NCBI GenBank assembly: GCA_963082975.1
Contig: OY720346.1
Span: 73,151,267-73,215,266, forward strand
Reading direction: 5' to 3'
DNA length: 64,000 bases
Source of the DNA: Labia minor
Taxonomy: Eukaryota; Arthropoda; Insecta; Dermaptera; Spongiphoridae
Under the pieces are notes generated by a model that worked only from the letters and a program-made list of their open reading frames with translations, had not been told where the DNA came from and searched no databases. This document shows, one piece after another, positions 22,858 to 36,300 of the stretch; the first letter of the stretch is position 1; each line of letters begins with the position of its first letter. Both the position numbers and the translations under genes were made by a program.

Positions 22858-23577
22858 ATTTTTTTTAATGGCTATCAGTGTGCGATGTTTGTATGATGAG
22901 TTTCCACTAGTGCTGTTAATTTAATCAAAGACCCAAAGTTTGGACTATAAGCCCTAAGCTAATAGGCCCAGAAAAGGCATGGATAAGAGATACCATTCTC
23001 CCCCCCCTCCTCCTACTCCTACTCCTATTCCAATAGAAACTTTGAAACACAACCACCACTTAAATCCTTTCTTCAGTTTGAAATAAATATCATCTCCATC
23101 AATTTATAAATAAATAAAGGATAAATAAATAATGTATTTTATATAAGGATTAATAAAAAAAAAAAAGACTAAATTGCTACTATTTACATTTTTACCCGAA
23201 GGGATTCATATTTATTTTATTTTTTTTTTTATATTTATTTATTTTACACTTCCAAGGTGGTAAAAGTTGGCAGCTGTAAATGTAATATTCTTAAAAGTCG
23301 AGACGTAATTTATTTTCCACTTTTTAATCAAGATAATGTGGCATTTACTTAAAATTGTAAAATATTTTAATAAAAACAATTAATTGCTTGGCGATTTCAA
23401 AGGGGGATTGCGACGAGTGTCATTTATTTTAAGATTAATTTAAAAAAGAAAGCGGAACACAAAATCCCTTCGGGACATTCTAACTATTATTAAAACACCA
23501 CCCGTTCTTTTCTTTAGCAATTTTTATAATAACTTTCGAATAAACAAAAAAATAATAGTAATAAAATATTAAAAAAA
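22858..23577. other. Non-coding spacer
   Basis: Pyrimidine run at 22997-23030; otherwise A+T-rich, nothing recognised. Confidence 0.45.
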
Positions 23578-24458
23578 TGATCTGTGGACAGGAACAGAAC
23601 CGACCGACGTTTTGAAATTAATTAATTTCCAAACATCATTATATATATATATATATATATATAAAGTATAAAAAAAAATATTTTTAAAAGTTAAATTAAA
23701 ATGACTAAATTATATTAACTTGGATTTTATTTTTAGTTTAATTACTCAATTATTTATCACTAATATATTTTAAGTGAAAAATTTCCGACAATGAATATAA
23801 AATTTTAACTTTGTAAACTACACTTCCACTTTACAGATATACACCAAAAGTTGATCGCATTGATACAAAATCATTGAACATTGTGCTAGTGGTGTTATTT
23901 ATGACGTGTTATTCATTTGTTCAGCTGTATACGTGATACAACATGCATTCCAAGTGCAGAACGTGTAGATAAATAAAATATGAGCTGTGGCCAGACACAG
24001 AACCAACCCACGATTGGAAATAAATTATTTTTAATATAAAGTTTCAAAAAAAAAAATAAAAATAGTTTTAAAACTTGAATTAAAATGACTAAATTATATT
24101 ATCTTGGTTGTTGTTTTTAATTTAATTACTCAATTATTAATTACTACTAAATTTTAACTGAAAAATTTCCGACAATGGATATAAAATTAAAACTTTGTAA
24201 ACTACACTTCCGCTTTATGGATTTACACCAAAAGTTGATGAATTCATGCTACTGATGCATTAAGTAAATATAGCAAATTTTATCTAAATCCGTTGAGCCG
24301 TTCAATACACGTCTATACGGACACACAATGGACAGACGGCCGGACTGACAGACGGACAGACATAATGTTAAAAATACTGATTCTTGGAGATATGTAAAAA
24401 TCTCCAGATGTGAAATTTGATGTGAAAACAATATCTTCCCTTTCTATCGTTGGTCGGT
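23578..24458 (-). mobile_element. Two tandem RC-A copies
   Basis: Both minus-oriented. Unit 1 (23578-23979) has hairpin CTGTGGACAGGAACAG and ACCGACCGACG but a diverged 5' part. Unit 2 (23980-24458) has TGAGCTGTGGCCAGACACAG, a (GGAC)n core near 24335-24360 and the terminal TCGTTGGTCGGT. The 5' end of unit 1 abuts the 3' hairpin of unit 2, a head-to-tail dimer. The minus frame 24249-24431 translates the core repeat and is not a gene. Confidence 0.68.
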
Positions 24459-24515
24459 AAAAATGGTTTAAAATCATTTATTTTTTCCTCACTGTTGAAA
24501 AGTATTTATTTTTTT

Positions 24516-25127
24516 ACTATCTCGCCAGAGATAGTATTGCGATCATGAAAATTTTCAATGTTGAGATTTTGATGTTTTTATACGTTTTGAAGGTTCCTGA
24601 ATCATTTTCACTAAGGTTGAGAAAAATGTCTGTGTGTGTGTGTATGTGTGTGTGTGTGTGTGTATGTATGTAGACAAGATTACGCAAAAACGGTTTGAGC
24701 TAGAATGATGAAATTTGGTACATGGACATTATTCAAAATTCATAGTTTTCTATCAACTTTTGAGAAATGTAGCTCAACCGGAAGAGGGTCATTACCTACA
24801 ACGTTTTGATTTTTTTTCCTCTAAAGTGACCGTAAAAATAAAAATATATGTTTGATAATTTTTCACATCATTAAAAATTGTATAAAACTGCTATCTATAG
24901 AATTTCAGCTTGATTGAATTGCTGAAAGTACCAGAATTAATTTTTTAACACTGCAAATCTCACGCGCCAACACGTGCCATGGTGCCATCAATAAAAGGCC
25001 AAACATGCGCTGGTTTAATATTTATTATTTATAATTTATAATTAATTAAATTTAATTTAAATATAATATATTATGTTATTTAATCCAATTCAAATTGCGA
25101 GATAGTCGAGTGGAGACACTCCAGCTA
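24516..25127 (+). mobile_element. RC-B element, copy 3 (near full length)
   Basis: The best full copy. It has a T-run flank, ACTATCTCGCCAGAGATAG (itself an 8-bp palindrome), a GT core at 24630-24668, GTTTGAGCTAGAATGATG, and sub-terminal GCGAGATAGT that inversely matches the 5' end. The terminal hairpin TGGAG-ACA-CTCCA is followed by GCTAA and T-rich flank. Confidence 0.78.
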
Positions 25128-25532
25128 ATTTTCTTTAGAATTGAATTGGAAAATATATTTCAAGATTATTTTTTACTTTAGTTTACAAACTATAGTTTAT
25201 ATACTTTATCTTATTTTTTTTTATTTTTATTTTTATCTTTACTTAATAAGTTTACTTAAAAATCAAAAAGACTAAAAAAAAAATCACTGATTTACCAGGG
25301 TAGTGTGTTGACTAACTCATTCCCTTGTTTTATTATATTCGTATATTACTCATTTTCTGTTAAATATTTACTCAACTTCACTTAGGTAATTTATTGTAAA
25401 ACTTTTAATTAAAAATAATAGGCAAATATTTCAAATAACTTGTATCCATTAGAAAATACACGTTTGTTTTTTATTCCCTATCATTTTTTTATGAGATTTA
25501 TCGCAATGTTTTAAATTTTTCCATTATATATA

Positions 25533-25573
<41 letters not shown>

Positions 25574-25872
25574 GATGGTTTTGAGGAAGGGTGAAGGAGC
25601 ATTTCATTTTTCTCCTACATTTAGAAGACAAGAGTAGAATCCGTAACATGTCCCAAGGATTAATGTACCCCTATATATACTATATATATATAATATTCGT
25701 TGCAAGAAAAAAAATAATAATATTGCCTCATATAAAAAAAAACTGAGAAAAATTGTTACTTCTCTATAAAAATAAAATATTATAATAAAGAGAGAGAGTT
25801 AGAAAAACGACAGAACTCTTAATCACTATTGCTATTTTACAAGCAACTAAGCATCTTCTTGAATAATATTTA
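25128..25872. other. A+T-rich spacer
   Basis: TA runs at 25541-25568 and 25670-25692. No gene. Confidence 0.5.
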
Positions 25873-26693
25873 TAACTATTGCGATCACGAAAATTTTCGT
25901 TGTTGAAATTTTGATGTTTTTATACGTTTTGAAGGTTCCTGAATCATTTTCACTAAGGTCGAGTAAAACGTCTGTGTATGTGTGTGTGTATGTATGTAGA
26001 CAAGATTACGCAAAAACGGTTTGAGCTAGAATGATGAAATTTGGTACATGGACATTATTCAAAATTCATAGTTTTCTATCAACTTTTGAGAAATGTAGCT
26101 CAACCGGAAGAGGGTCATTACCTACAACGTTTTGATTTTTTTTCTTCTTCTAAAGTGACCGTAAAAATAAAGATATATGTTTGATAATTTTTCACATGAT
26201 TAATAATTGTATAAAACTGCTATATATAGAATTTTAGCTTCATTGAATCGCTGAAAGTATCGGAATTAATTTTTTAACACTGTTAATGTGACGTGGTGCC
26301 ATCAACAAAGAGCCAAACATGCGCTGGTTTAATAAATATTATTTAAATAAAATATAAACCTCTGACTTTTGTATGTCCTACGCAGGGACAACGCCTATCA
26401 AGTCGGTTATATCAATGAGGTGTCTTATGATCAGTAGAACGGGTCCTCTCAACCTTTACCTTGATTTTCTTGATCGGAGGCGCTTTCAAGTAGATTTTCC
26501 CCAGTGTTGTTCACGGAGGCTGGGTTGACTCCGTCCCATGTGAGGCAGGTTCGCTACCCACACACCCAATGGCGCCTTAAATATTATTTATTAATTTTAA
26601 TTTATAATTAATTAAATTTAATTTAAATATAATATATGTGTTAATTAATTTAATTCAAATTTACGAGAACATCGAGTGGAGACACTCCAGCTT
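25873..26693 (+). mobile_element. RC-B element, copy 4, carrying a SINE
   Basis: 5' end reduced to ACTATTGCGATCACG, a short GT core near 25975-25995, and a 3' end with GTGGAGACACTCCAGC. A SINE occupies 26346-26578. Confidence 0.72.
26346..26578 (-). mobile_element. tRNA-derived SINE, copy 3, nested in RC-B
   Basis: Minus-oriented SINE with head GGCGCC at 26571-26576 and tail AAATAAAATATAAACC at the left. Flanked by a perfect 12-bp duplication AAATATTATTTA (26334-26345, 26579-26590) copied from the RC-B interior. Part of the tRNA-like head is deleted, so box B is missing. Confidence 0.82.
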
Positions 26694-27077
26694 ATTTTTT
26701 ATAAATTTGCATTCAACGATCCTGACGGGTGTTTCATCACACACACACATTTGGGTTTTTTTTAGATAAAAGGACTATCCAAGAAAATATCATTTATGAA
26801 TTTCAACTCTCGAACCAAAAAATACGCTGATTTCAAATATAAATTTTGTAAAATTCAATGATTCAAATAGAGTTAGAATAGAAGGAAATAGAGCATTTTA
26901 GTCATTTCTAACACCTTAAATATGACAGTATACAGTGGCACACATAAAACTTTTGACATCTCGGATTGTCATTAATTTGCGGTCCTTTCTGAGACAATCA
27001 AAACGTGGTTTTTATAAATTAATAATAAATAATTTTAATTGTAACAAAATATAGATGAAGGGGGAAACTTTTTTATC

Positions 27078-27167
<90 letters not shown>

Positions 27168-27324
27168 GGCATATTTACATTAGAAGAAATTAAAGGAGAT
27201 CGTCAAAATATATAACACTAAATATCTTAAGAAACTAAATGGCGCAAGAAATTCCCCACTTATGAAACAAAAAATATATCTAATTTATAAAAAAAATAAA
27301 TTACCATGAAATCTATAGATTTTT
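26694..27324. repeat. Spacer with a long AT microsatellite
   Basis: An uninterrupted AT run of roughly 80 bp at about 27080-27164, the longest in the window. The rest is A+T-rich without features. Confidence 0.75.
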
Positions 27325-27814
27325 ACCTACCGACGATAAGAAGGGAAGTTATTGTTTTCATACCAAATTTCACATGTGGAAATTTTTACATATCTCCACG
27401 AATTTTCTTAACAGAAAAAAGTATTTTTAGCATCATGTCTGTTCCTCTGTCCGTTCGTCCGTATAGATGTGTACAGATTGTACGGCTTAACGGATTTTGA
27501 TAAAATTTGGTGTATTTATTTAATGCATCAGTAGAGTATGTATTCACCAACTTTTGGTGTATATCAGAAACAGAAGTGGTAGTTTCCAACGTATTAATTT
27601 TATATTTATTGTCGGAAATATTTCACTTAAAATATAGTAGTAATTAATAATTGAGTAACTAAACTAAAAATAAAAACCACGATAATATAATTTAGTCATT
27701 TTAATTAAAGCTTTTAAAATATTTATTTTTTTTTGATACTTTATATATATAGTGTTGTTTAGAAATTAATTTATTTCAAAACGTCGGTCGGTTCTGTGCC
27801 TGGTCACAGCTCAT
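27325..27814 (+). mobile_element. RC-A element, copy 7 (near full length)
   Basis: 5' ACCTACCGACGATAAG, (GTCY)n core near 27438-27463, ACGGATTTTGATAAAATTTG, the inverted sub-terminal ACGTCGGTCGGT, then hairpin CTGTG-CCTGGT-CACAG ending CTCAT. Together with copy 1 it defines the family ends. Frames across it are shadows. Confidence 0.75.
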
Positions 27815-28655
27815 GTTTTTATATTTATAAATAAATAATTTCATGTCTTTTGAATTCACAAACAAATTGTACACATTTTTGCTTATAATATTGGATTTAC
27901 TCTTTTAAATATCAATGTAGAATGAGAGTGAAGAAAATGCTCTAAAAATTGATATTATTTAAAATTTCATGTTTAAAAGACATTATTCCAAGATTTTGTA
28001 TTATTCAAACGACGATTTACGAAGCAAATTTTTCAATTTAGAAAACTTATTTTGAAATAGCAATTGTTAAAAAAAAATTCTTAGCAAAATTTCAATTTTA
28101 GATTCGAAATTTTCCAATCTATTATACTTTTGAATAAATTTTAATAGATCATGAGGGCTTTGTACTTTATCTAAGCAAAATTTTAGTAATATTATCTAAT
28201 TTACATTCACTTAATATATATTTGAAATAAACATTTACAAACGATTCAAAAATTAGATATATTGATAAATACATGCTAAGAAAATACTATAAACTATTTA
28301 TTAATTTACTACTATAACATTCAAATAAAAATAATTTACAAAATTGCAGTTTTATAGAAATACTTTTTACCGACCGACGATAGTAAGGGAGGTATTGTTT
28401 ATTATTCTTTTTAGAATACAAATCAGATAATTTTTTTTTATTAAATATTTTATTTATTATTATTAAAAATCATCGCAATTTAATCTAGGAAAATTTCAAT
28501 TGCATTGGGCAGATAATCTTTGATTTAAATTTGGAAATTAAAAAAAATATTGTTTCTAGTTTTGACTTAGAATTTTTTGTAATTTTTATAGAATAAATTA
28601 ATATACTAAAAATTAAACTAATAATCGAAATATTTTCATTTATTTATAAAAATAA
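27815..28655. other. A+T-rich spacer with an RC-A stub
   Basis: At 28369-28400 there is a 5'-only RC-A fragment (ACCGACCGACGATAGTAAGG) that stops after about 32 bp. Otherwise nothing recognised. Confidence 0.5.
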
Positions 28656-28811
28656 TAAGCTGGAGTGTCTCCACTCGACTATCTCGCAATTTGAATTGGA
28701 TTAAATAACATAATATATTATATTTAAATTAAATTTAATTAATTATAAATTATAAATAATAAATATTAAACCAGCGCATGTTTGGTTTTTTATTGATGAC
28801 ACTCCAGATTT
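28656..28811 (-). mobile_element. RC-B 3' fragment, copy 5
   Basis: Only the 3' 150 bp, minus-oriented: AGCTGGAGTGTCTCCACTCG, the inverted GCGAGATAGT, then interior. It ends at GACACTCCAG, a second partial hairpin. Confidence 0.68.
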
Positions 28812-29114
28812 TTTGTGAAAATAGGTAAAAATTTCCAAAAGGTATTAGTATATAGTAGATTTTACAATAAATAATAATATCTTATAATTTGTAAGTAAAT
28901 TATCTTTCTTCAGAATGTAAGTAGGCTCAAGCCCCCTAAACTACATTCATCTCTAAAATCATATCATGTAAGATACCAATTAATAAATATAAATAAAAGA
29001 ATAAATATTAATTAAGTCGGTTATGATGAATGTAATGAACAGAAAAAAAAAATGAGTCTTAAATTTGTTTCCGTTTATTAACGTATACCTACATATAATT
29101 ATATTTTAATTAAA
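28812..29114. other. A+T-rich spacer
   Basis: Nothing recognised. Confidence 0.5.
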
Positions 29115-29600
29115 ATATATCTATTCTATCTCTGTGACTCTAAAGAACTGGAAAATTCTTGGCCGCAGTAACCACATTTCTCCAAGAGACCCTAACCTGA
29201 GCTATATCCATCCAACTCCTACCCTCTTCCATCTCTCTCACGTCCCTTCCTATAATGTCCACCCACCGCGCTTAAGCGGACGTTTCCCACTCGGTCTCCC
29301 CACCAATATATTTTTCTCCATTCTTTCTTCTCCCATTCTAGCCACGTGCCCTGCCCATCGCAGCATTCTCGATTTTATAATTATATCTGGCGATGCATAG
29401 AGGTTATGCAATTCCTCGGTATGCAGTCTTCGCCATTCCCCGGTGACTTCTTGGCCCATAAATGCTGCGAAAAATCCTATTCTCCAATACTCTCGTCCTC
29501 TAAGGTCATAACCATGCCTCACACCCATATAATACAACCGGCAAAATAATTTTTTTATATATTTTAATTTTTAGCCACGTGCCCTGCCCATTTGTAAAAT
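29115..29600 (-). mobile_element. Non-LTR retrotransposon (RTE-like) C-terminal fragment, copy 3
   Basis: Minus-strand remnants EVTGEWRRLHTEELHNLYAS, MLRWAGHVARMGEERMEKNI and GRPSGKRPL match copy 2. Short internal deletions remove parts. The 3' end is at a GATA-like tail near 29115. At 29560-29600 a short piece (GCCACGTGCCCTGCCCAT) is duplicated out of order, showing a local rearrangement. Confidence 0.78.
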
Positions 29601-30535
29601 GTTATTAATGGCTTAAAGTGGTCTCTTATTTATTTGAAGTTTTTTATTTGAAACTTAAAATAACAATTGTTTTAAAATCGTTTTGCTTTATTAACACAAT
29701 AAATTTTCTCTTGATGGAAATCTGACAATTTATTTGAATAAATATTTGTTAAATAATTTTGATCATATTTCATAAAGGAACAAAAATATTATTTTAATTT
29801 GTGCTATTTCCATGTAAAGGTATAAAAATATTGTATTAATTTGGCTTAATATATGTTTTGTCTCTATAGAAATAAATAAATAAATTTAAACTAAAAATAA
29901 ATGGAATATCAATTTTTTAAAAGCAATTTAACATTAAATTATTATTATTATTATTAATTATTTCTACTAGAAACCTTTAAAAATCTATATATATATATAT
30001 ATATTAATTTATTTAAACTTCATTGTTTCTGACTATTTGATGGAAATTATGTGAATAATATATGTAATTAGGATAGAGAGAGTCCTGATTTATATTCCAC
30101 ACAACTTCACAAATAAATATAGAAACTCTAAGACAACTTTAATTTGTTGAATATCTAAAATGGTTTTAAATTAAACAACGGTTTAGTCTTTACTTCTCAA
30201 GTTTGCTGAGTGAATCAACAGAGTAAAACTTGATAATTTCCAAGAAAGAGTAAATGTATTAATGAAAGAATTTGTGAATATCTAAATACAATATTTTAAA
30301 AATATTTTTTCGTAAATGAAAATAAATCAGAGACGTTTTGATAAATGGGGCGCGAGGAGGGGAGTATTCTTTGAAAAAATGTTTATATAAATAAAGATTA
30401 AAATTAGATATAATAAAAATTCTCAAAATATTCAAATTTTTATGTTTTTCATTTAAAGGAAGTTTCGATATAATATAATAATAATTATATTTGTATATTA
30501 ATTTAAGTTTTATATTATTAAGGAAGGAAAAGGCG
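29601..30535. other. A+T-rich spacer
   Basis: TTA repeats near 29940 and a TA run at 29988-30003. The minus frame at 30259-30555 is A/T-biased and unrecognised. Confidence 0.5.
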
Positions 30536-30793
30536 CCACAGGGTAGGAGGCTCACATTCTTGTGGTCCCAGGTTCAAATCCCTGGGCTGGCAAGGGAATT
30601 TCTCTAGCTGGGCTCTATGGGACGATGTCAACCCAGCCTCCGGGATCAAAATTTGGAAGCTACTTAATAAAAAGTAGCGCCTCCGATCAAGAAAATCAAG
30701 GCAAAGGTTGAGAGGGCCCGTTCTACTGATCATAGGACACCTCATTAAAATAACCGACTTGCTTAGGACGTACAAAAGCCAGAGGTTTTTCTT
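30536..30793 (+). mobile_element. tRNA-derived SINE, copy 4
   Basis: Plus-oriented. The GGCGCC head is followed by a tRNA-like part with box B GGTTCAAATCC at 30571-30581. The body continues CAACCCAGCCTCCGGGATC, CGCCTCCGATCAAGAAAATC and TTAGGACGTACAAAAGCC. Flanked by a 13-bp duplication TATTATTAAGGAA (30523-30535, 30794-30806). A transcribed tRNA-type promoter plus a target duplication identifies it as a SINE. Confidence 0.87.
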
Positions 30794-30806
30794 TATTATT
30801 AAGGAA

Positions 30807-31092
30807 AATAATTAGCTTTATTTATATTTAAAGGAAAATCATGTACTTATGTGTATTAAAAATCCAGATAAAAATTTTAAAAAGTAAAAGAGCTAATTAA
30901 TTATTTTCTAAACAAAATATTAATAACATTATATAACTTAATAAATATTATTCATATTGAGTAAATTATTGTATAATTTATAGATTTTAGATTGTTAATT
31001 AAATTTGAATAGAGTTTTGAAAGTTAATGAGAAGGAGAGCGAGTGTCAAAATTTAAGTTTCAACTAAATCTTTATAATTCCTTTCATTTTTT
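30807..31092. other. A+T-rich spacer
   Basis: Nothing recognised. Confidence 0.5.
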
Positions 31093-31673
31093 ACTATCTC
31101 GCCAGAAAATTTTCGATGTCGAGATTTTGATAATTTTATATATTTTGAAGGTTCCTGAATCATTTTCACTAAGGTTGAGAAAAATGTCTGTCTCTTTCTC
31201 TCTCTGTGTGTGTGTGTGTGTATGTAGACAAGATTACGCTAGAATCATGAAATTTAGTATACAGGCATTATTCAAAATTCGTAGTTTTCTATCATCTTTT
31301 GAGAAATGTAGCTCATTCGGAAGAGAACTATTACCTACCACGTTTTGATTTTTTTTCCTCTAAAGTGGCCGTAAAAATAAAGATATATGTTTGATAGTTT
31401 TTCACATGATTCAAAATTGTATAAAACTGCTATATATAGAATTTCAGCTCCATTGAATCGCTGAAAGCACCGGAACTATTTTTTAACACTGCAAATCACG
31501 CGCCAGCACGTGTCGTAGTGCCATCTACAAAGAACCCAACACGCGCTGGTTTAATAAATATTATTTATTGATTTTAATTTATAATTTATAATTAATTAAA
31601 TTTAATTTAAATATAATATATGTTATTTAAACCAATTCAAATTGCGAGATAGTCGACTGGAGACACTCCAGCT
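31093..31673 (+). mobile_element. RC-B element, copy 6
   Basis: ACTATCTCGCCAG start, (TC)n and (GT)n core at 31188-31221, GCGAGATAGTCGACTGG sub-terminal match, hairpin GGAGACACTCC, AGCTTA end in T-rich flank. The plus frame 31043-31348 crosses the core and is not a gene. Confidence 0.75.
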
Positions 31674-31689
31674 TATTTTTTGTTCGATT

Positions 31690-31990
31690 TCGAAAAAAAA
31701 TTCATTTTTTGCAAAAGAGTGTAGAGGTTGTATGGGCATTATCCGATGTCACGTAGGCGGGGTGTCGTAAAAGGCGCAAGTAGTCACTAGCATAACATCC
31801 AAGGATGGTGGTAGTAGTAAAAATAGGGAGGGGATGTTGTGGGAGAGTGACTGACACAAGCCACTTCCATTTGTGTGCTTTAAAGCGGAGCTTCAACTCG
31901 CCTAGTTGGTAGTGACATCGAGAGGCCATTCAAAATAGAAACCAACTACACTTGTCAAATGGCAACGGAAAAAATACAAATAATAGTAAA
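31690..31990. other. GC-normal unique block
   Basis: No repeat seen. A 75-codon minus frame (31929-31702) starting MASRCHYQLGELKLRFK covers it. I do not recognise it and see no splice pair. It could be an exon of unknown type, an untranslated exon or a regulatory element. Confidence 0.28.
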
Positions 31991-33035
31991 TTAGAAAGGA
32001 AAGTTACTCCTGCCCATATACTTTATATAAAACGATATTCAATTCAAAAGGTATTAAATTTATTTTTCTTTTTTTTTTTATTTTAATTTTGTAATTCTTT
32101 CTTTTCAAGTTTCAATTCACCAATTAACATTAATTAATCAACCTTAATATTTTACCCAATATAATTAATTTTTTTACAAATTCTTATAAATATAAATATT
32201 ATTAGTCAGGTTGTAATATATTATGATCACTATAAAATTTCTCTTTTATATATATATATATAACATATAACATATATAAATATATAATTTTAATATCGTT
32301 AATTATGTATTTAAATTTTATTCTTTTAGCTTCGATCAAATTGTTACTTATTTTTTATATTTAAAATGAATCCTGAAATTATTTAAGAAATTTTGAAAAT
32401 ATTTAAAAGAAAATATAATTTAATATTATTTAAGATCAATTTTAATAAAAATGATTTATAGTAAACGATTTGTATTAAATATGAAATTATTTTATGAAGT
32501 TTATAAAATTATATATAATCAATCCATCATTCTCGATCTATGAATATAAATAATGTTATTTTGTAAAATGGTAAGTAATATAAAAATACAAAATAAATAA
32601 AAAATATATAAAGAATTGTACTATTCTTCTTTAAGTTTTCTAATATATTTTGCTTTTAGTTTATGAGAACCCCATTAATAAAATAAATTTCTGAACGTAA
32701 AAACCTTAAAAATCTGCGTCGAACAAAACAATCCGAGTTCATCAGTACACGAGTAATTGTATAAAAATCATGTTCAATTCAATTGCATGTTTTAATTGTT
32801 TAAGGTATATATATATATAATTTTAAAATAAATATTTTAGAATATATTTAATTAAGCTTAAAAATGTATATCACGATATATATATATATATATATATTTC
32901 TAATTTAAAAAAAATCTTAAAATGATCATTATACAAGATATACAACGTCGATTCCAATAAAATATGATATTGTCATATGATTATTGTGAAAATGAAATTT
33001 ATATTTCTCAACCTCCTTTTTTTTATATTGAGGCT
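31991..33035. other. A+T-rich, repeat-poor DNA
   Basis: TA runs at 32251-32262 and 32878-32897. No transposon ends found. Confidence 0.5.
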
Positions 33036-33325
33036 TTTTGAAATGATGGCCAATCGAGGAAACCCGTGATAATATCCATCTAGAGACCCTCTCGCCAACC
33101 CATTCTATTTCCACTCTGCCCCTCATCGGCAGATTCAATTACAGCTGTTGTTGCAACATGTGACAGCTCGACTCGGGAGAGAGCGATGGGGATGAAAACG
33201 GCAACGGCAGGGATGCGTATAGAAGGGAGACACGAGGGTGTTTTGCAATGATTGACGGATTGATCCAATAACCCTGCAGTTATCGGGCCACTTTTCTGCA
33301 TGATAACCTCCACTCAACATAACAT
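33036..33325. other. GC-normal unique block
   Basis: Non-repetitive sequence with GAGAGAGCGATGGGG, CTGCAGTTATCGG and ACATGTGACAGCTC. Three minus frames overlap (for example MEVIMQKSGPITAGLLDQS), which argues for composition rather than coding. Possible regulatory DNA. Confidence 0.28.
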
Positions 33326-36300
33326 AATATTGTCCCCTACCTCAATTATATATATAAATATAGGGGTAATTTTCTATTTATAATATTTTCACTTCATTTC
33401 TACAACACACAAGTTTACATAAAAATGAATAAATACTACTATAATAGTATATTATAAATAAATATCATATCTATTAATATAAGTTTTTAACAAAAGGTGA
33501 TTTTTGACAATTTTATGTAAACATATTTAAGATGATTTAAATCATTGAAAGGGAAGGATTAGATTACTTATAAATGAACAATACAATTTAAAAATATTAA
33601 AATTTAAAAAAGTAAGAATGATTAAATGAGTAAATTGTAAAAAATATTTTTCATAATTATCAAATATTATTTAAATTTTCTTTAACAATATATTAAATAA
33701 TTCAAAAGTTTTAATGATTTGTATCAAATTTATATTTACCTTTAATTTCAGAATGAATTGTTATTATTTCATGGTTCGATGCATTTTAGTAATAATCTAA
33801 ATAAAATGTCTAGAAATAAAGAAATTGGCATTATATATATATATATTAATTTTAAAGTTATTTTGATCATTTGTTAATCAATAGTTAAGAAATATTTTAG
33901 AGAAGATGCTCTTCTTTAAAAGTGGACACAAGCTAATTGTATAATTTGTCATTGAGATTCACACAACAACTATTTAATACATCAATAGACACTTGAATTC
34001 GTAAAGGAAGAGAATTTCTTTGTAAAATAAACTTTATTTTATGTCTTAAAATATTGATAACAGAATAAATGAATAACTGAAATAAATTTATATGAAACGT
34101 TAAAATTACATGAATAGATTCCAATTTGATAAAGTAATTCAAATACTAAATGAAATATAATTCAAATATATCTAATTATTTTATTATAAAATAAATATGT
34201 CTTGGATTTATAAATAAAAGTCAAAGTGTTGTATTAATTTTTTTATAATATTCTACTATTAATATTTATAATAATAATATGAAAATAGAAACTTACTTTA
34301 TAAAGAATAATCTTCAGAATATATATTATATATATATATATATTGTTAAATTCCAAAAATGTTAAATTTCTATCTTTTTAAATGAAAATATCAATAATTT
34401 TAATAATGAGGTTTCATTCTGAAATTAATTGAAAAATTATATCATTAATATTTCAATTATTTTATAGTATCATTATAAAATTATATTCATTATTGAATGT
34501 AATTGTGTAATTGAATTATACCCTATATATAATGTATTCTTAAAGTATATTCAAAATCGAGATTATATTATGGTAGAATTTATTTATTTAAACAAAAAGA
34601 ACATATTTAATATGAAAAGTAATAAAAATATATAAAAATTAAGCAATGAATACACACACCAAAGAATATTAAAATGATTTCAAATTTTAAAACATTACCA
34701 TTGTTAATTGTTAAGAATTTGAATAATTTTTGAATAAATTAATGTGAAATTTCTTATTTTCTCATTCAATAGGGTAGATTTAAACTTTTTTAATATTTTT
34801 CAAATCACCAAATATAGTTTTCTTTAGATATTCACACTTCATCATAAACACATTTATTATTGCAATAATGCAAATATTTTCAATTTTTAAATTCAACAAA
34901 TATTGTATAGCATTCCAGATGAGTCAATTAATCAATCATAGCTAGTTTTTGAAAGACAATGAATGGGTGAGACTAAATTCAGATGGTGACCTGAAGCCAG
35001 CATGGTAATAATAGTTATTATATATTTATATTTATTAAAGCTTTTGTGGTTATTATTTTGATAATTATTAAGAGAATTTTTATTAAAAGACCACATTATT
35101 TGTATAAAATTATTTATACTCACTTGATGAAATTGATCAAATTTAATATTCATGTATTTATTTTTTTCTTTCTTTTTTACATAGTGTGTAATGCGTTCGT
35201 AGAAATTATTTAGAATATGTATATTGTGACGTCACAACCAACACACATTGCAAAGAGTATAATATATTTTAATGAAAATCTATTATTTGAAGAATAAATT
35301 AATATATACAGATGCCTATATACTTGTTTGTATGATGAATTCATTTCAACTCTTAATATTTAAAAAGATTATAATAATATAATTAATAACTTTATTTTCA
35401 AATAAAATTGAAATCAATTCAAGATATTACTCACCGACGCAACGAACTATATGATTGCTCAATTGGTATAAAAACAATTTATAACAAGTAAATATACTTG
35501 AAGTTGACCATGATATAAGTATAATTAATTATTATTATTCCTTATATTAAATATTTTTTTGTTTAATGCTACTTTATAGATGTGATTGATTGATTCATTG
35601 TTCGTCAAAAGCGACAACATGCAGGCACGTTGACGAAAATCTTATCTAAGAAGATGACGTCACACTAATACATCCTATGAATTGATTGGAAATTAATTGA
35701 AATTTTTAGATTCAAATTTGAAACACCTGGTAAGATTTCAATGAGTAGAGGATAAAGGAGTGGCAGGGGGAATTTAAAATTCTAAAATTTGAAAATTAAT
35801 AAACATTTTGAAATATATAATTTAAAATTAGGCATTGAAAAATATAAATTTTTTTTTCTGTAACTATATATATAAGATGAAAAAAATTTCAAATATTTTA
35901 TATTCTTTTTATTACTATTATTCTACATATTCATTATTTTCAATTATAATTATTAAATATGTTATTTAGAGATATTTTCTGAAGAACTAGTCTGCCATAA
36001 CTGAATTGATAAGTTGATTCCAAGTTTTAACTACCCCTAATTAAGATAATCCATTTTGACTTGATGTGATCTCTATAAATATATATGGAAATGAATGAAA
36101 ATGAATGAAGATAAATAGAAATATTCTATATAAAAAAACAGAACTTGATTGATCATTAATGAGTACAAATGGCCTTAGTTACTGATGTATTAAAAACAAT
36201 TTTTCTTTTTACTACTTTTAAAATTTATATATCAAATTGAACATAAGAAAATATAAAATATATTTTGTTTATTCATTTAATTATTGTTTTTTAGGTATTT

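Noticed and set aside
24249..24431. Minus-strand frame rich in cysteine and serine
   Set aside because: It translates the (GTCY)n core of an RC-A element. Similar accidental frames occur at 27306-27589 on both strands.
29134..29549. Plus-strand frames opposite LINE copy 3
   Set aside because: Antisense shadows of the minus-strand LINE remnant.
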